Assembly (NCBI GenBank): GCA_963556495.2
Contig: OY747715.1
Location: 20,458,739-20,522,738, forward strand
Origin: Valencia hispanica
Taxonomy: Eukaryota; Chordata; Actinopteri; Cyprinodontiformes; Valenciidae
Reading direction: 5' to 3'
DNA: 64,000 bases
Below the pieces are notes generated by a model. The model worked only from the letters and a program-made list of their open reading frames with translations. It did not search any database and was not told the DNA's origin. Below, in pieces: positions 1 through 9,799 of the stretch (within the stretch, counting starts at the first letter, position 1; the number at the start of each line of letters is the position of its first letter). The translations under genes were made by a program, and so were the position numbers.

Positions 1-1680
1 TGCTAAGTAAGAAGAAAATACTTGACAACATGTTATTTATTTACTTCAAAACATTGAGGGTTGTACTGCTAATAGTAGATTAGACCATAGCAATTAGGAA
101 ATACCAACCGGGTTATGAGGGCATTCTCTGCTCCAAATTCCAAGACATACTAAGCCCAGTGTTAGACTGAATGCCACGTCAGAACAGCTACGAGAGAGCA
201 TAACTTATAGCAGATAACAGGAAGGCTCTGTTTTATCATTTTGACCTTTTGGAACACGCTGGATTTGGAAATGTTGGCACCCTTTTGAAAAGCTCATAGT
301 GAAGGTAAGGATCGACTTTCTCCAGAGAATACACACACGCACAAATACAGCAGTTTTAGAAATGTGGCTATTCGTTAATTTAAATGCAGTAATGAAGACA
401 TAATAGTCTGAACTGCTAAAGTATATTGTAAACTCTGTTATTTTGTCTTTGTAATAATAGTTGACTAAAAACCAGTTTTTCTGCAAACGCCCTTCCATGC
501 ACCCATTGTGACGTCGACTGCTAACATAAATAATTAGCAACCAGGCAGGGTAGAGTTTAATGCGGTTCCTATATCTTCCTATATATTGCCGAAGTGCCAA
601 ACAGTTGCAGACATAATGCATCAATCGTCTGAAACAAAGCTGTACAAACTAATTATTACATTCTTTTTTTTTTCTTTTAAAGATGACAGGTTGCGAAGGA
701 AAGTTAAGTAATGCAAATCAACAGCCTGCATGACTCATAATTTAATATGGGGAACTGATGCAAAAGACATTTTCTTTCCTCAGGTAAGACCACTTAAAAA
801 AACTACACTGGGTGTTATGGTTGTTAAAAATAGAATTTCAACATAACTTGGCATTCAGCAATATATTCTAAAACAACATAATGTCTAACAAACTAGCAAT
901 ACCACTCCAAGGTGCAAGATCCTGAATTAGTATGTTGATCTTTAGCCTCTTTAAGAGAGTTAGCATCAGGAGGTCGGAGGTTTTACAAAAATTGAGGATC
1001 GGCCAGAAAATTTGGATCGGTGCAGTTCCACTTAAAAATAACCAGAAGCAGCTACAAACACGTTTAGAAATTACACAGTTATTTGTTAATGTTATGTTTC
1101 ATTATATATATTATGCAGTTATGAATTGCTCAATGACACTAGCTACTTATTAAATTATAGAGACATAGTAATAAACCAAGATCATACATGAACTGACCCT
1201 TAATACGACTGAGGGGAAAAAAACAAGTCAACGCTCCATCTTCAGCTAATTATAACCCCATGACGTTGGCAGTTTGTAAGAGCCCAGCTGAGCTCCAGTC
1301 CTGCCTCCCGTAAAACCAGAAACACTGCTGTGTCGAGAACAGGCTTCCTCCAGCAGAAGGAGGAGGTTTTCAGAAAAGGCAAATTAGCTGACAGGCATTT
1401 AACTGCAAACAGCACGACAACGACACAAATACAAAAACAAAATCAACCGAACAATGTCCGAAAAAACACGACAACTTAACCGACTTAACGTTTGGGAATA
1501 AAACAGTCGACCTTGCTTTGACAGCTGTCAGCAGAGAGATACTATGATCGAATTAAATCAGAGATAAGTTTCTGTTCAAGAACAATGTGTCACATTTAAC
1601 CAGACAATGTAGTGTTTTTCCTTTTCTTGTCTTTACACTCCTGCGGCAGTCATTGACATACCTGCAGTTAAAATTAATAA
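1..1680. other. No gene recognised
   Basis: AT-rich single-copy-looking DNA. Short open frames occur on both strands, but none has recognisable domains. If the CpG-rich block to the right is a promoter firing leftward, this stretch would be its first intron. That is inference only. Confidence 0.5.
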
Positions 1681-1717
1681 CCCTGACCAGGGAAGTTTTT
1701 TATCCGTTGCTAACATT

Positions 1718-1762
1718 AGCAAGCTAGCTATTAACGGCTGTTAGCACAGATGCTAGCTTGCT
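1718..1762. repeat. Short perfect inverted repeat
   Basis: AGCAAGCTAGC at 1718-1728 is the exact reverse complement of GCTAGCTTGCT at 1752-1762, giving 11-bp arms around a 23-bp spacer. It lies at the edge of the CpG-rich block. It could form a cruciform or be a relic of a small inverted-repeat element. No flanking duplication was seen. Confidence 0.6.
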
Positions 1763-1801
1763 GGACAGGCTGTGTATGCGGGCGAGTAAAGATCATTTTC
1801 A

Positions 1802-1960
1802 CCTTCTGATCACCCCCTTCGACCTCGGCGATGCCTTTTTGTCGAGCTTCTTTGCTTCGGGTTGACTGCGAAAGGATGTCCTTGAAGCGATGAGTGCGGC
1901 CGGCAAAGCTTTTCAGAGGCGATTTAATAGCTGACTTGTACAGTCGGTCAGCTTTTTTTT

Positions 1961-2028
<68 letters not shown>

Positions 2029-2096
2029 TCTCCTGACGTGTCCTGCCTCTCAATGACACAGCTCTCTATCTGCTGCCTCTGATCTGGACTCGATCA
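1802..2096 (-). other. Possible first exon, minus strand
   Basis: One minus-strand frame stays open from about 2093 to 1803 and ends at a good splice-donor match, AAG|GTGAAA, at 1802. It reads through the CT repeat as alternating Arg-Glu and then gives a basic, non-repetitive stretch containing KSFAGRTHRFKDILSQSTRS. It has no in-frame ATG: the frame is closed upstream by TGA at 2096-2094, and the nearby ATG at 2097 is in another frame and stops soon after. The simplest view is a spliced 5' untranslated exon of a gene extending left out of the window. A coding exon entered by splicing, or chance, is also possible. I do not recognise the peptide. Confidence 0.22.
1971..2025. repeat. (CT)n microsatellite
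   Basis: A near-perfect CT dinucleotide run of about 27 units inside the CpG-rich block. On the minus strand it reads (GA)n, a GAGA-type sequence often found in promoters. Its length is likely to vary between individuals and would shift any reading frame crossing it. Confidence 0.95.
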
Positions 2097-2855
2097 TCGA
2101 ATAGCTTTGTTACGTGGCAGCTGAGCAGGGTTCCCTTTTAAAGCCTTATTCGATCGGTTTTATTGTCCGCTTGATTTGTTTGTTTTTTTTTTTTCGTTTT
2201 TCTTTTTTTTTGTTGTTGCTTGCTGTCTTTCCTACAGAGCCAGCCTATCCTTGTGTGTGTTTCTTGGCAGCCCCTCTCTCCTGGAACCGACCGTGGCCGA
2301 ATGACAGCGAGAGATCAGCCGAGGCACGCTTCCGCTTCAAGCACCGCCCAATCCACCGTGGCCCCGCCTCCAAGGAGGCACACCTCGAAACGTGATTGGA
2401 CTGACTAGCTAGTGATCTCGCCCAGTTTTTTCATCATTTAACAGTCATGCACCAATAACACACCCACGCTATCAATAAGTACTGCCCACGGAGGTCAGAG
2501 AGATAAAAAAAGACTCCTCCCAGCACAGTCCTGTCCTTTCACGATGCAGCCGTAAGCAGGTCGTGAGAAAAATGAGTACCCCCACTCCCCCTCTTTTAGA
2601 AGGATGGAAAATCCTCAGAAAATGAGCATCCCTTTAACCAGGCTTTTTGATCTCATGCTCGTTTGTTGTAAAATATGGAAACTAAACAGCAAGGCATCAT
2701 TGCAATGCATGCTTTTGTTGTTTGTCGTTCAAAATACCTACTTCTTGTAGACCAACCCTAATTAAACATCATCATCTTTACATTCATTGATTACAGCGTC
2801 ATACATATTTTTCTTTTTTGTCAGGTTGTATCTTGATTTTACAATGTTGAATAAA

Positions 2856-2897
2856 GGATAAGATAAGATAGGATAGGATAAGATAGGATAAGATAAG
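2856..2897. repeat. GATAA/GATAG pentanucleotide tract
   Basis: About eight tandem 5-bp units alternating GATAA and GGATA. It forms an array of GATA motifs, but nothing around it suggests a function beyond simple repeat expansion. Confidence 0.85.
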
Positions 2898-2899
2898 TG

Positions 2900-3735
2900 A
2901 AAAGAAAATTATACATGATTTTATTATGTATTGCATATTAATTCGGCTCTTTTTACTCTAATAACCCTGGCTCAAGCTGTATTGTTTTGTTTCCTGGTTT
3001 TAAAAATGTTTCCCTTCTAAAAATATTTTCTAGAAAAGAATAAGCATTAGTAGGTCTGTCTTTCATTTTTGCACATCTTTACAGGGGGTGAAAATAATTG
3101 TGGTGGTTTCATAGGAGGTAAAAATCACAGGACTCCATATCAACCAATTAGATAAAGCCTAGGCTGATATGGGGTTTTACACTTTATGAACAGAAATAAT
3201 GAATATTACAAAATTATTTGCCTATGTAGCAGGTACTGATCATTTGTGATATGCAAAAGAAGACATGCTAACACTTTGTGTGATCAAGCAGACCTACATA
3301 GACATGTGATAATGTGTTCGTTTCCGACTCTGTGCAAAGTTTAAAATAAAATCAACACCTTCACTCATAAACACAATGCAACCAGATGCGACAAGACTCT
3401 AGGTTTTCACAGGGGGGCTGTGCTCAGCCAGAATACATTTTTTCCTGTAACCTCGCAGTTCTGGTTCCAGTTATTGTTGGATTACCAACCACAGCAAAAC
3501 AGAAATAGTGCTGTAAAAACGTAATTACCAAATTTTTGATATTTCTCACACTTAAATGTTTCAGTTCATTAGAACTATTTTATGTCAGGCAAAGATAATG
3601 TTATTAAATAAATTGTAATTATGATTACAATTACTAAAGAAAAAAAGCGATCCAAACCAACATACTTGAAAATATGATTGTCCCATTGTCAGATCATAAA
3701 TCAAATGTGATTTACTACATTTTTGTTAAGCTGAA
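2900..3735. other. No gene recognised
   Basis: AT-rich sequence with no recognisable element or open frame. Confidence 0.5.
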
Positions 3736-3736
3736 T

Positions 3737-4373
3737 TTAATTTTACTGCCAACTACCAGGCTTGATTACTGTGAGACCTGTAGAATCAAGAAATTACTTA
3801 AGTAGAACCTCTCTAACAACAAAAAGTAGCCTTCGTAGCTGCTTGCGTCCTCACTTTAACCAGGAAAGAGCACATCACTCCAGTTCTAAAGTCCTTATAC
3901 TGGCTCCCTGTAGCTCAGAAATTAGACTTCAAAATAATTTTGCTAGTTTATAAATCAATGAATGGCTTAGCACCAAAGTATATTGAAGATCTGCTGTCAT
4001 TATCCAATCCCCCCAGACCACTCAGGTCTTCCAACTTTATTCTATTAATCATCCCTATAATTAGAACCAAACATGGAAAAGCAGCTTTCAGTTTCTATGC
4101 TCCCCTTATCTGGGACAAACTTCCAGACGACTGCAAAGCTGCTGAAACACTGAGTTTTTTTAAATCAAAGCTAAAAATACTCATCTGTTTAGAGCTGCCT
4201 TTGAGTAGGCAATTAAGATAGCTGGAATGTCACATGTTTAAATGTGTCATATGTTTTGTGTCTCTATGTCTGTATGTTATGCTTTTACTGTTGTTCTCAC
4301 CTAATCATGTAAAGCACCTTTAATTACCTTGTTGTTGAAGGTGTGCTATACAAATAAATGTACCTTGCCTTAA
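3737..4373 (+). mobile_element. 5'-truncated LINE 3' end (L2-like), copy 1
   Basis: This is the last part of a non-LTR retrotransposon ORF2 and its 3' tail. The plus strand encodes the C-terminal region typical of fish L2/CR1-group reverse transcriptases: VYKSMNGLAPKYIEDLL, PRPLRSSNF, RTKHGKAAFSFYAPLIWDKL and a Lys-rich end (frame from 3940 to 4221). Upstream, a decayed CTTGATTACTGT matches the usual Leu-Asp-Tyr-Cys block. The tail has GTGCTATACAAATAAATG and ends in a CCTTG-type terminus. The catalytic reverse transcriptase core is absent because of 5' truncation, the usual outcome of target-primed insertion. A second copy lies at 62390-62676. Confidence 0.8.
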
Positions 4374-4551
4374 AAGATCTCTAGAAGCAACACATCATAT
4401 CATACTTAACCTTGAAGGACATATACTGTGCAACAGATAAAGATTAATTGACACTTATCAGTCTGAAAAAATGGTTTGGAATACATTTCTATGGTTTTGA
4501 TATTTCGGGGAACCACAGTGAGTGGCATTATGCACACATGGAAAATACAGA

Positions 4552-4980
4552 AGCAATGGCCCTTTTCCACGAGTGCCTATTCAACGCGGCTTGACGTGGC
4601 TCTATTCAGTCATTAGGGTTTTCCACTACTAATTATTAAGTGGTACCCGCCCTTTTATTAATATCAACCTTGCTGGGGTTCCGAATGACCCAAGTTGGGC
4701 TCAAAAAGCAAAACCAGAAAGCTGTTAGTCATTGATTGGTCACTGTGTCACCATTGGTCACTGCAGTCATCAACAGAGCACACTCTGTTGATGACTGCTT
4801 TCAGATACCAGCAAGCACCAAAGCAATGTCATGAGAAGATTAAAATACTGTAATCGGACCATCAGAAACACAAGGGCTGGACTGCTTTGAATAAAAAAAC
4901 AAAAAGTGGTTTTGCTTAATAGACATTATTTCCGTGCTCTGATCGGTGAGCAATAGAAGGGAGAGTTGATTCAACTCTGC
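4552..4980. mobile_element. Remnant of an inverted-repeat DNA element
   Basis: The left end GGCCCTTTTCCACGAG, followed by GGGTTTTCCACTAC and then GGTTCCGAA, matches a familiar fish MITE layout whose termini read as cccttttccac. No matching right end (gtggaaaaggg) is visible, so the copy is truncated or decayed. It contains a perfect hairpin at 4763-4798 and a doubled ATTGGTCACTG. Superfamily uncertain. Confidence 0.4.
4763..4798. repeat. Perfect 16-bp hairpin, 4-nt loop
   Basis: GCAGTCATCAACAGAG (4763-4778) and CTCTGTTGATGACTGC (4783-4798) are exact reverse complements separated only by CACA. It lies inside the remnant at 4552-4980 and may be the centre of its fold-back. The stem is too short for a typical microRNA precursor. 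Confidence 0.85.
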
Positions 4981-4984
4981 CACA

Positions 4985-5520
4985 GCGTTACTGAATTTTA
5001 TGATGATGAGTGTTTTGTGACTTTAAGCATCTTCTGTGTAACTAATCCCATCATGGTACTTTGGACGAACAGGGATATTCTGAAAGTAACACCATTGTCT
5101 CCTTCATCAAGATAATAAGATAGCTCATTAGCATCAATGTTAACTTGGTGCTCTGCTCTGATTTTACACTTGCTGTCTCTTAGGTATGTTGCAATTATGT
5201 GTTGGTGTTGTGTGTTTTGTCATTTCAGAATCTCTTTCTACATGCGAGGCATATTTTTCGACCCCTAAATATTGATCCCCCCTGCTTTTGCCCCTGCACT
5301 ATCTGCAGCTTCAATACTGGCGGTGTTACACCAATTTGGGTTTCCCCATTGATATGTGTTCCCTCTACAGTTCCGCATCCCCTAGTGCAGATGCACCAAG
5401 ACTTTGCTGATGGAAAGGGATCAAAACAAATGAGAACTTTCGCAGGAGGACACCAAGGTATTAACCTTTTCAAATGTTTGTGTAAAATTGACACATAGAG
5501 AAAGAACAATAACATCATAC
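4985..5520. other. No gene recognised
   Basis: Overlapping open frames on both strands at 5199-5617 show no known domain. The right end merges into Tc1-like sequence. I see no gene here. Confidence 0.45.
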
Positions 5521-5685
5521 CAACAGCTAAATGTGGTGGTGTTGGTGGTATTGTGATGGTCAGGAGCTGGTTTGCTGCTTCAGGACCTGGATGGGTTGCT
5601 GTAAGTGATGGAACCATGATTTTTGCTCTCTACCAGAAAATCCTGAAAGAGAAAGTCATTCTTTCAAGTTTCATTTTGTGACCTT

Positions 5686-5720
5686 AAGCTTTGGCACACT
5701 TTTTGAGTGTGTCAAAGCTT
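5686..5720. repeat. 14-bp inverted repeat in Tc1 remnant
   Basis: AAGCTTTGGCACAC and GTGTGTCAAAGCTT pair at 13 of 14 positions around a 7-nt loop. It replaces the normal transposase sequence at this point of the Tc1 remnant, so it is probably a local rearrangement such as a snap-back duplication. Confidence 0.75.
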
Positions 5721-5896
5721 AGAGTTTTGCAGCAGTCATTAACCAAAATGTTTACCTCTAAATGGCTAAAAGAAAAAAGAAATCAAAAACCCCAACAAAA
5801 ATAAGGGTTTTGGAGTAATATAGTCAAAGTAGTTTTAAATCGGATTAAGATGCTGTGCCATGACCTGAAACAGACTATTTATTAATGAAGAACCCC

Positions 5897-6681
5897 TGTT
5901 AGGAGTCTGGGGTGTTTTCTGTGTTTGTTTATCTCTGCCTGCTTCCTGCATTTCTGTCTACTTTTCTGGAGAGGTCCACCAAAGGTCCAGGCTGTGCTGA
6001 GGGCCTGTCCATCAAGCTGGGGGTGGAGCCACCTCCCTGCACCTGCACAGGTGCAGCTCATTGAAGCTCATCACAGGCTGAGGATATAAGGAGCTGACTG
6101 TCAGATCTTTGGTGCCCGAATAGCAAACTGTCTTGGTAAAGCACAACGCTGCCGTGTGCTCACCAGAGTTCCTTTAAGTTCATTTTTCAGTGACAAACCT
6201 GTTTATTATTCTCCGTGCTCCTTCCAAGGTTTCCCTTGCTGCAACTTCCTCGGCCTTGGAAGCCTTGGTTTTCCTTCCACATCTTCAAGTTCCTAGTTCC
6301 TCCATACTCCATCTTTGTGCTCTGCCTACATGCCTTCCGTGTCTGCTCCTCACTCTCCGATTCCACCATCTTTTCATCTCCTAGAACTCAGCAGGAAGCT
6401 CCCGCAGACATCCCGGACTCCTAGCTCTCCCTCCCTGGTGTTTCATCCACCATCTACCACGTAAGCCTCACCTGAATACATTTGAGCAGTCAAATCTGCT
6501 CCGGTCTCACCTCTGGACTTCTTGCTGCAGTTCTTCTCATCTCATCTCATTTCCCTGCGCAGTGTTCCCGGTTCCTGCGACCTTCATCATCACATTTCCA
6601 TTGTTTTGATAAAACATTTCAACAACTGTCTCCCTAGTGGTGTTCTGCATATGGGTCAAGAAGGTTAACTCAAACATGACA
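5897..6681 (+). mobile_element. Gypsy-type solo LTR
   Basis: The segment starts TGTTAGGAGTCTGG and ends AAACATGACA, the TG...CA ends expected of an LTR. It has a TATA box (AGGATATAAGG near 6081) and, near the 3' end, GTGTTCTGCATATGGGTCA, a signature I know from fish Ty3/gypsy LTRs. It interrupts a Tc1 copy that resumes in register on the other side. No internal gag-pol remains, so it is a solo LTR produced by recombination. I could not see a clear 4-6 bp duplication (ACCCC on the left, TCCTT on the right). A truncated relative lies at 33440-33830. Confidence 0.65.
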
Positions 6682-6819
6682 TCCTTCAGTTTAGCCTAAT
6701 TAAAACAATTCTACAAACATGTGGGGGCTAAAAATCCTCCAATGACATAAAAGGCTCATTGGAAGTTATATAAGAACTGTTTGTCAGTTATCGTCAAGTG
6801 GCAAATACTGCATACTTCC

Positions 6820-7540
6820 TGTTTTGCTTTTTTATCAGCGAGAACCAAGTTTACCACGGGCATGTTCTACCCTCAAGCTTAAAGAGCAGGCTTGAGAATA
6901 ACATAAATCTTCCGACGTTCCATGACTTTAAAGTATGGCCTCATATTTAAAAATAGCCCTTCACATACCTATAACATTATTCTATTTCTATTGTTACAGT
7001 ATTGAATAATTTATCAAAGAGCAGAAAATATCTTAACACAAATATCCACAGTTCTGTTGCTGTACTCACGTTAAAAAATCCTAGCCACATTTCTTTTCCC
7101 ACCAACACGGTTTCCCATGTTTTTATCAGCTTCCCTGGCCTCTCTCCTTAGTGTCCTTCTCTGGCATTTGGCCATTATCACAGAGAGGTCATCAAGCTGC
7201 TTTCACTCTGTCAGTCTTGCCGACTCATCTGGCAGTGGTACACGCAGTTGAAATGGCTATCCAATAAATCTGACACTTGAAGTCCAGCTGGGAGGGAGTG
7301 ATAAATTAGAAAAATCTGCAATGCCCTGCATGCACACAGAAAGGATGAGCAGGCAATGGCAGCCGGTAAAAGCAATCCGATTAAAAGAATAGATTACATA
7401 TCTGATGGTAATAGTTCTCAGCTTGCAAAAAATATTCAGGCTGATGCATTCCTGCACATTCACATACATAAAAAGCTGAATAATCTCAAATGATATTAAG
7501 TCTTTCTTTAGTATTAATTCATATAACATAGGCTGCGCTG
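6820..7540. other. No gene recognised
   Basis: Single-copy-looking DNA. Positions 7080-7250 are slightly richer in G+C, but no exon structure could be supported. Confidence 0.45.
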
Positions 7541-7545
7541 GTTGG

Positions 7546-8035
7546 AAGTTCACATACTTATTGGTTATTAAAGTCTCCCTAATGATTTATCTGAATCATG
7601 TTATAAAGGTTAGACAATTAAACAATGTCAAACTAGGGGGAGGACGTTTGAAACTATTGTTGGTTATGTCTAATTCAAACTGGATTAAGTTTATACATCC
7701 AGTATACACACACCTAAATACACGTAACCATACTAACACTTAAAAGTCCCTCAGGAAGTTGTAAGAAAATAAATTTGTTTTGTTCTCAATAGCTTAAGGC
7801 ACATTTTGGATGTATATTTGCCCACTGGATTTTTCAGAATTGGAAGAGTCATTTTAAAATGCAATGATTTTGGTTTTCAAGGAAAGTCCATTGATATTAA
7901 ACAGGGTGGAGGTTGGGGCCATTCTGAAAGCTTGACGTCAGACTGCTTTACTCATTTCAAAACTATTTTTGATGTGCGTTTGGGATCATTCCCATGCAGG
8001 AAGACTTAACTGTGTCAAAGTTTAAATCATCTTGC
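7546..8035 (-). mobile_element. Sleeping Beauty-like Tc1 remnant
   Basis: The left edge, TTGGAAGTTCACATACTTAT, matches the SB-type inverted-repeat motif (GGAAGTTTACATAC), followed by TATTAAAGTCTCC where the family has TCATTAAAACTC. At 7930-8010 the minus strand reads the transposase block FLHGNDPKRTSKIVL, corresponding to QQDNDPKHTSK around the second catalytic Asp, with that Asp replaced. The remainder is heavily decayed. Confidence 0.5.
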
Positions 8036-8039
8036 CTGT

Positions 8040-8865
8040 CAATTTAGAAGTTGATTAATTTGTAGATTGCTCCACCCACTTTGTGCAATGCAACATAACC
8101 ACTGAGAACAAAACAGAATCGCAATCAGAATAGATTTTATTACCGCGTGATCTTGCACAGGCTAAGAATTCATCTTGGTCACCGAATCCCAGTGCCTACA
8201 TAAATTCCACAAGACAAACACCAGTAGCAAATGTCTGTAATTAAAACAACAAAAGGTATAAAGAGGAACATATTTCTATAACAGGGTCCTTAGTAGTAGA
8301 TCTGAGAGCTGTATTTACCTGTAGTGCTGTATCTGAACTAAATGTAAACTGTCCAGTTAACTAAAAATGTAGGAATGTCCAAATTTCACAATGTTTCTAT
8401 TTTTTATGTACTAAGTGATCTGTAAGGAGAAAATAAATAATAGCAAAACTAGATTTGGAACTGATGATTTTCTAAAGTTTCCTATTATTTCCACAGTCTT
8501 CTTGGTGTAAAATTCTAAGCTGTTAAAATTCCTGTATTGGATCAGGCCAATAAGTGAGATGTTGTCTGCAGACCTTCCGAGCTTAGATGATGCTGCAACC
8601 ACCATGCAGAACCGTGACAGTTGGTACAGTTTTTAGTTTTTGAAGCCTAACCTTGATTCCTTCAAATATTCTTTTTGCCATTATCCCCAAAGAACCTAAT
8701 ATCTGTTTCAGCTGATCACAAAACTCTTTTTAAGAAGGTATTTGGCTTATCTATGTGGGCAGCGGCAAATATTGGTCAAGTTTCAAGATTATGATTTTGG
8801 AGAAGAGTTGTCTTTCATTTTCAGCACCCACTTAAACCATTTTGAAGTATTCTGTTGATTGTACT
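8040..8865. other. No gene recognised
   Basis: AT-rich DNA with no recognised element and no convincing coding frame on either strand. Confidence 0.5.
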
Positions 8866-8935
8866 CACCTTGGTTGCATGTCACAATCACATCTCAACAT
8901 TTTTGTGGTTTCTTTCCCACTACTAGAGTTTACTA

Positions 8936-9277
8936 TTGCTCCCACTCTGGTTCCTGTGTGCTGTTCCCCATGTTCTGTTAGTGCTTCAGTTTCCTCAATT
9001 CAACACAATCCCCACAATGTGTCTGTCACTGTCATGTTACTGTTTGGTTCATCATCAAAGAACAACCGACAAGACAGAAGAACCCTGCCAGAACAGCCAC
9101 CCTGGGGACCCTGCAGAACTGCACTGGTGGATCCAGCAGCAGCTGGAGGAGGCACAAAGGGACCTAAATGATATTGTAGAGATCCTGCCCTCTCTACTGC
9201 TACTGAAAGAGATGGAGCTTTCCTGTCATAATCCACAGGGGTTATGGTTCTCACTTGTGTTTGTGTTAAGTAAGTAA
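8936..9277 (+). other. Unassigned coding-like block
   Basis: A plus-strand frame open for 113 codons includes a G+C-rich, compositionally protein-like part: DPAELHWWIQQQLEEAQRDL followed by NDIVEILPSLLLLKEMELSC. It looks amphipathic and helical. It ends at GTTAAGTAAGTAAAAC, which contains a good splice donor (GTAAGT), but that same sequence is the start of the adjacent minus-strand LINE tail. It could be an exon relic, a gag-like fragment of a retroelement, or chance. I do not recognise the protein. Confidence 0.25.
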
Positions 9278-9750
9278 AACTTTATTTATGTAGCGCCTTT
9301 TAAGATAAACATCACAAAGTGCTTTAACAAAAAGAAAAGAAAAACACAAGGCCCACTAAACAAAAGTAGATTTGAAAAGACTGACTTTTCAAAGAAGCCA
9401 CTGAGTCTGCTGATCTCAAAGACAGAGGACAAGAGTTCCAATGTCTTGTAGACACAAAAGAAAAGGGTCTGTCTCCTTTAGTTATCAGTCTTGTATTGGG
9501 AATTATACGCAGACTGTCCATCCGGAGCTCTCAAAGTCAAAACCAGGATCTTGAAATGCTTTTTAAAAATATACCAAGAGTAATTGCATTAGAAGTGAAG
9601 TTACATGAGAATGCTGATGATTTAGTCAGATGCCTGGCAGCAGCATTTTGGACAGACTGCAAAGGGTCCAGGGAAGTTGTAGTTAAACATGTACAGAGTG
9701 CATTACAATAGTCCAGACAAGACGAAACCAAAGCATGAATTAAGATGACA

Positions 9751-9755
<5 letters not shown>
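9262..9755 (-). mobile_element. LINE reverse-transcriptase tail, minus strand
   Basis: The C-terminal end of a second fish LINE lineage, read on the minus strand. The part at 9731-9537 reads SCLDYCNALCTCLTTTSLD and LQSVQNAAARHLTKSS. The part at 9521-9324 reads NTRLITKGDRPFSFVSTRHW and LSLRSADSVASLKSQ. The 3' end lies at about 9262, where the plus strand shows AAAACTTTATTTATGTAGCG. Between the two blocks the frame is shifted. The sequence differs from the copy at 3737-4373 and ends in a different tail, so it is a separate family of the same broad group. Confidence 0.75.

Positions 9756-9799
<44 letters not shown>
9754..9799. repeat. (TA)n microsatellite
   Basis: Alternating AT of about 46 bp with one C interruption, lying exactly between the minus-strand LINE tail and the 5' end of LINE copy A. 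It may have expanded from the target site. Confidence 0.9.

Larger units (their letters stand above)
1740..2470. promoter_or_regulatory. CpG-island-like promoter candidate
   Basis: This block has clearly more G+C and CpG than the rest of the window. It holds a GC box (CCCCGCC near 2360), a CCAAT box on the plus strand (CCCAATCC near 2348), an inverted CCAAT (GATTGG near 2393) and another CCAATAA near 2450. Such clusters are typical of TATA-less vertebrate housekeeping promoters. Transcription could run leftward into the possible exon at 1802-2096, rightward, or both. A long pyrimidine tract ending CCTACAG at about 2237 also resembles a plus-strand splice acceptor, so the polarity is unsettled. 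No coding exon could be assigned to a known gene. Confidence 0.45.
5525..6815 (+). mobile_element. Tc1-like transposon remnant split by an LTR
   Basis: Two pieces of one Tc1/mariner transposase flank a solo LTR (5897-6681). The left piece reads GGVGGIVMVRSWFAASGPGW, then KILKEK, and a decayed Lys-rich block ending in AGATGCTGTGCCATGACCT, the DNA form of the conserved (E)MLWHDLK motif. The right piece (6682-6815) continues the same consensus with AATTAAAACAATTCTACAAA and ATAAAAGGCTCATTGGAAGTTAT. Joining the two outer segments restores the usual order of the family. The copy is full of stops and small deletions and cannot be active. Confidence 0.7.

Noticed and set aside
205..624. 139-codon minus-strand frame
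   Set aside because: No domain, AT-driven composition, no splice context; likely chance.
985..1035. GGATCGGCCAGAAAATTTGG / ATCGGTGCAGTTCC resembling the end of a hAT-like fish repeat
   Set aside because: Only about 50 bp match and there are no partner end or duplication.
2114..2408. Two overlapping plus-strand frames in the CpG block
   Set aside because: High G+C alone opens the frames. The region looks like a promoter with CCAAT and GC boxes, and the translations show no domain.
5199..5617. Overlapping open frames on both strands
   Set aside because: The right part overlaps Tc1 transposase sequence and the remainder has no recognisable domain.
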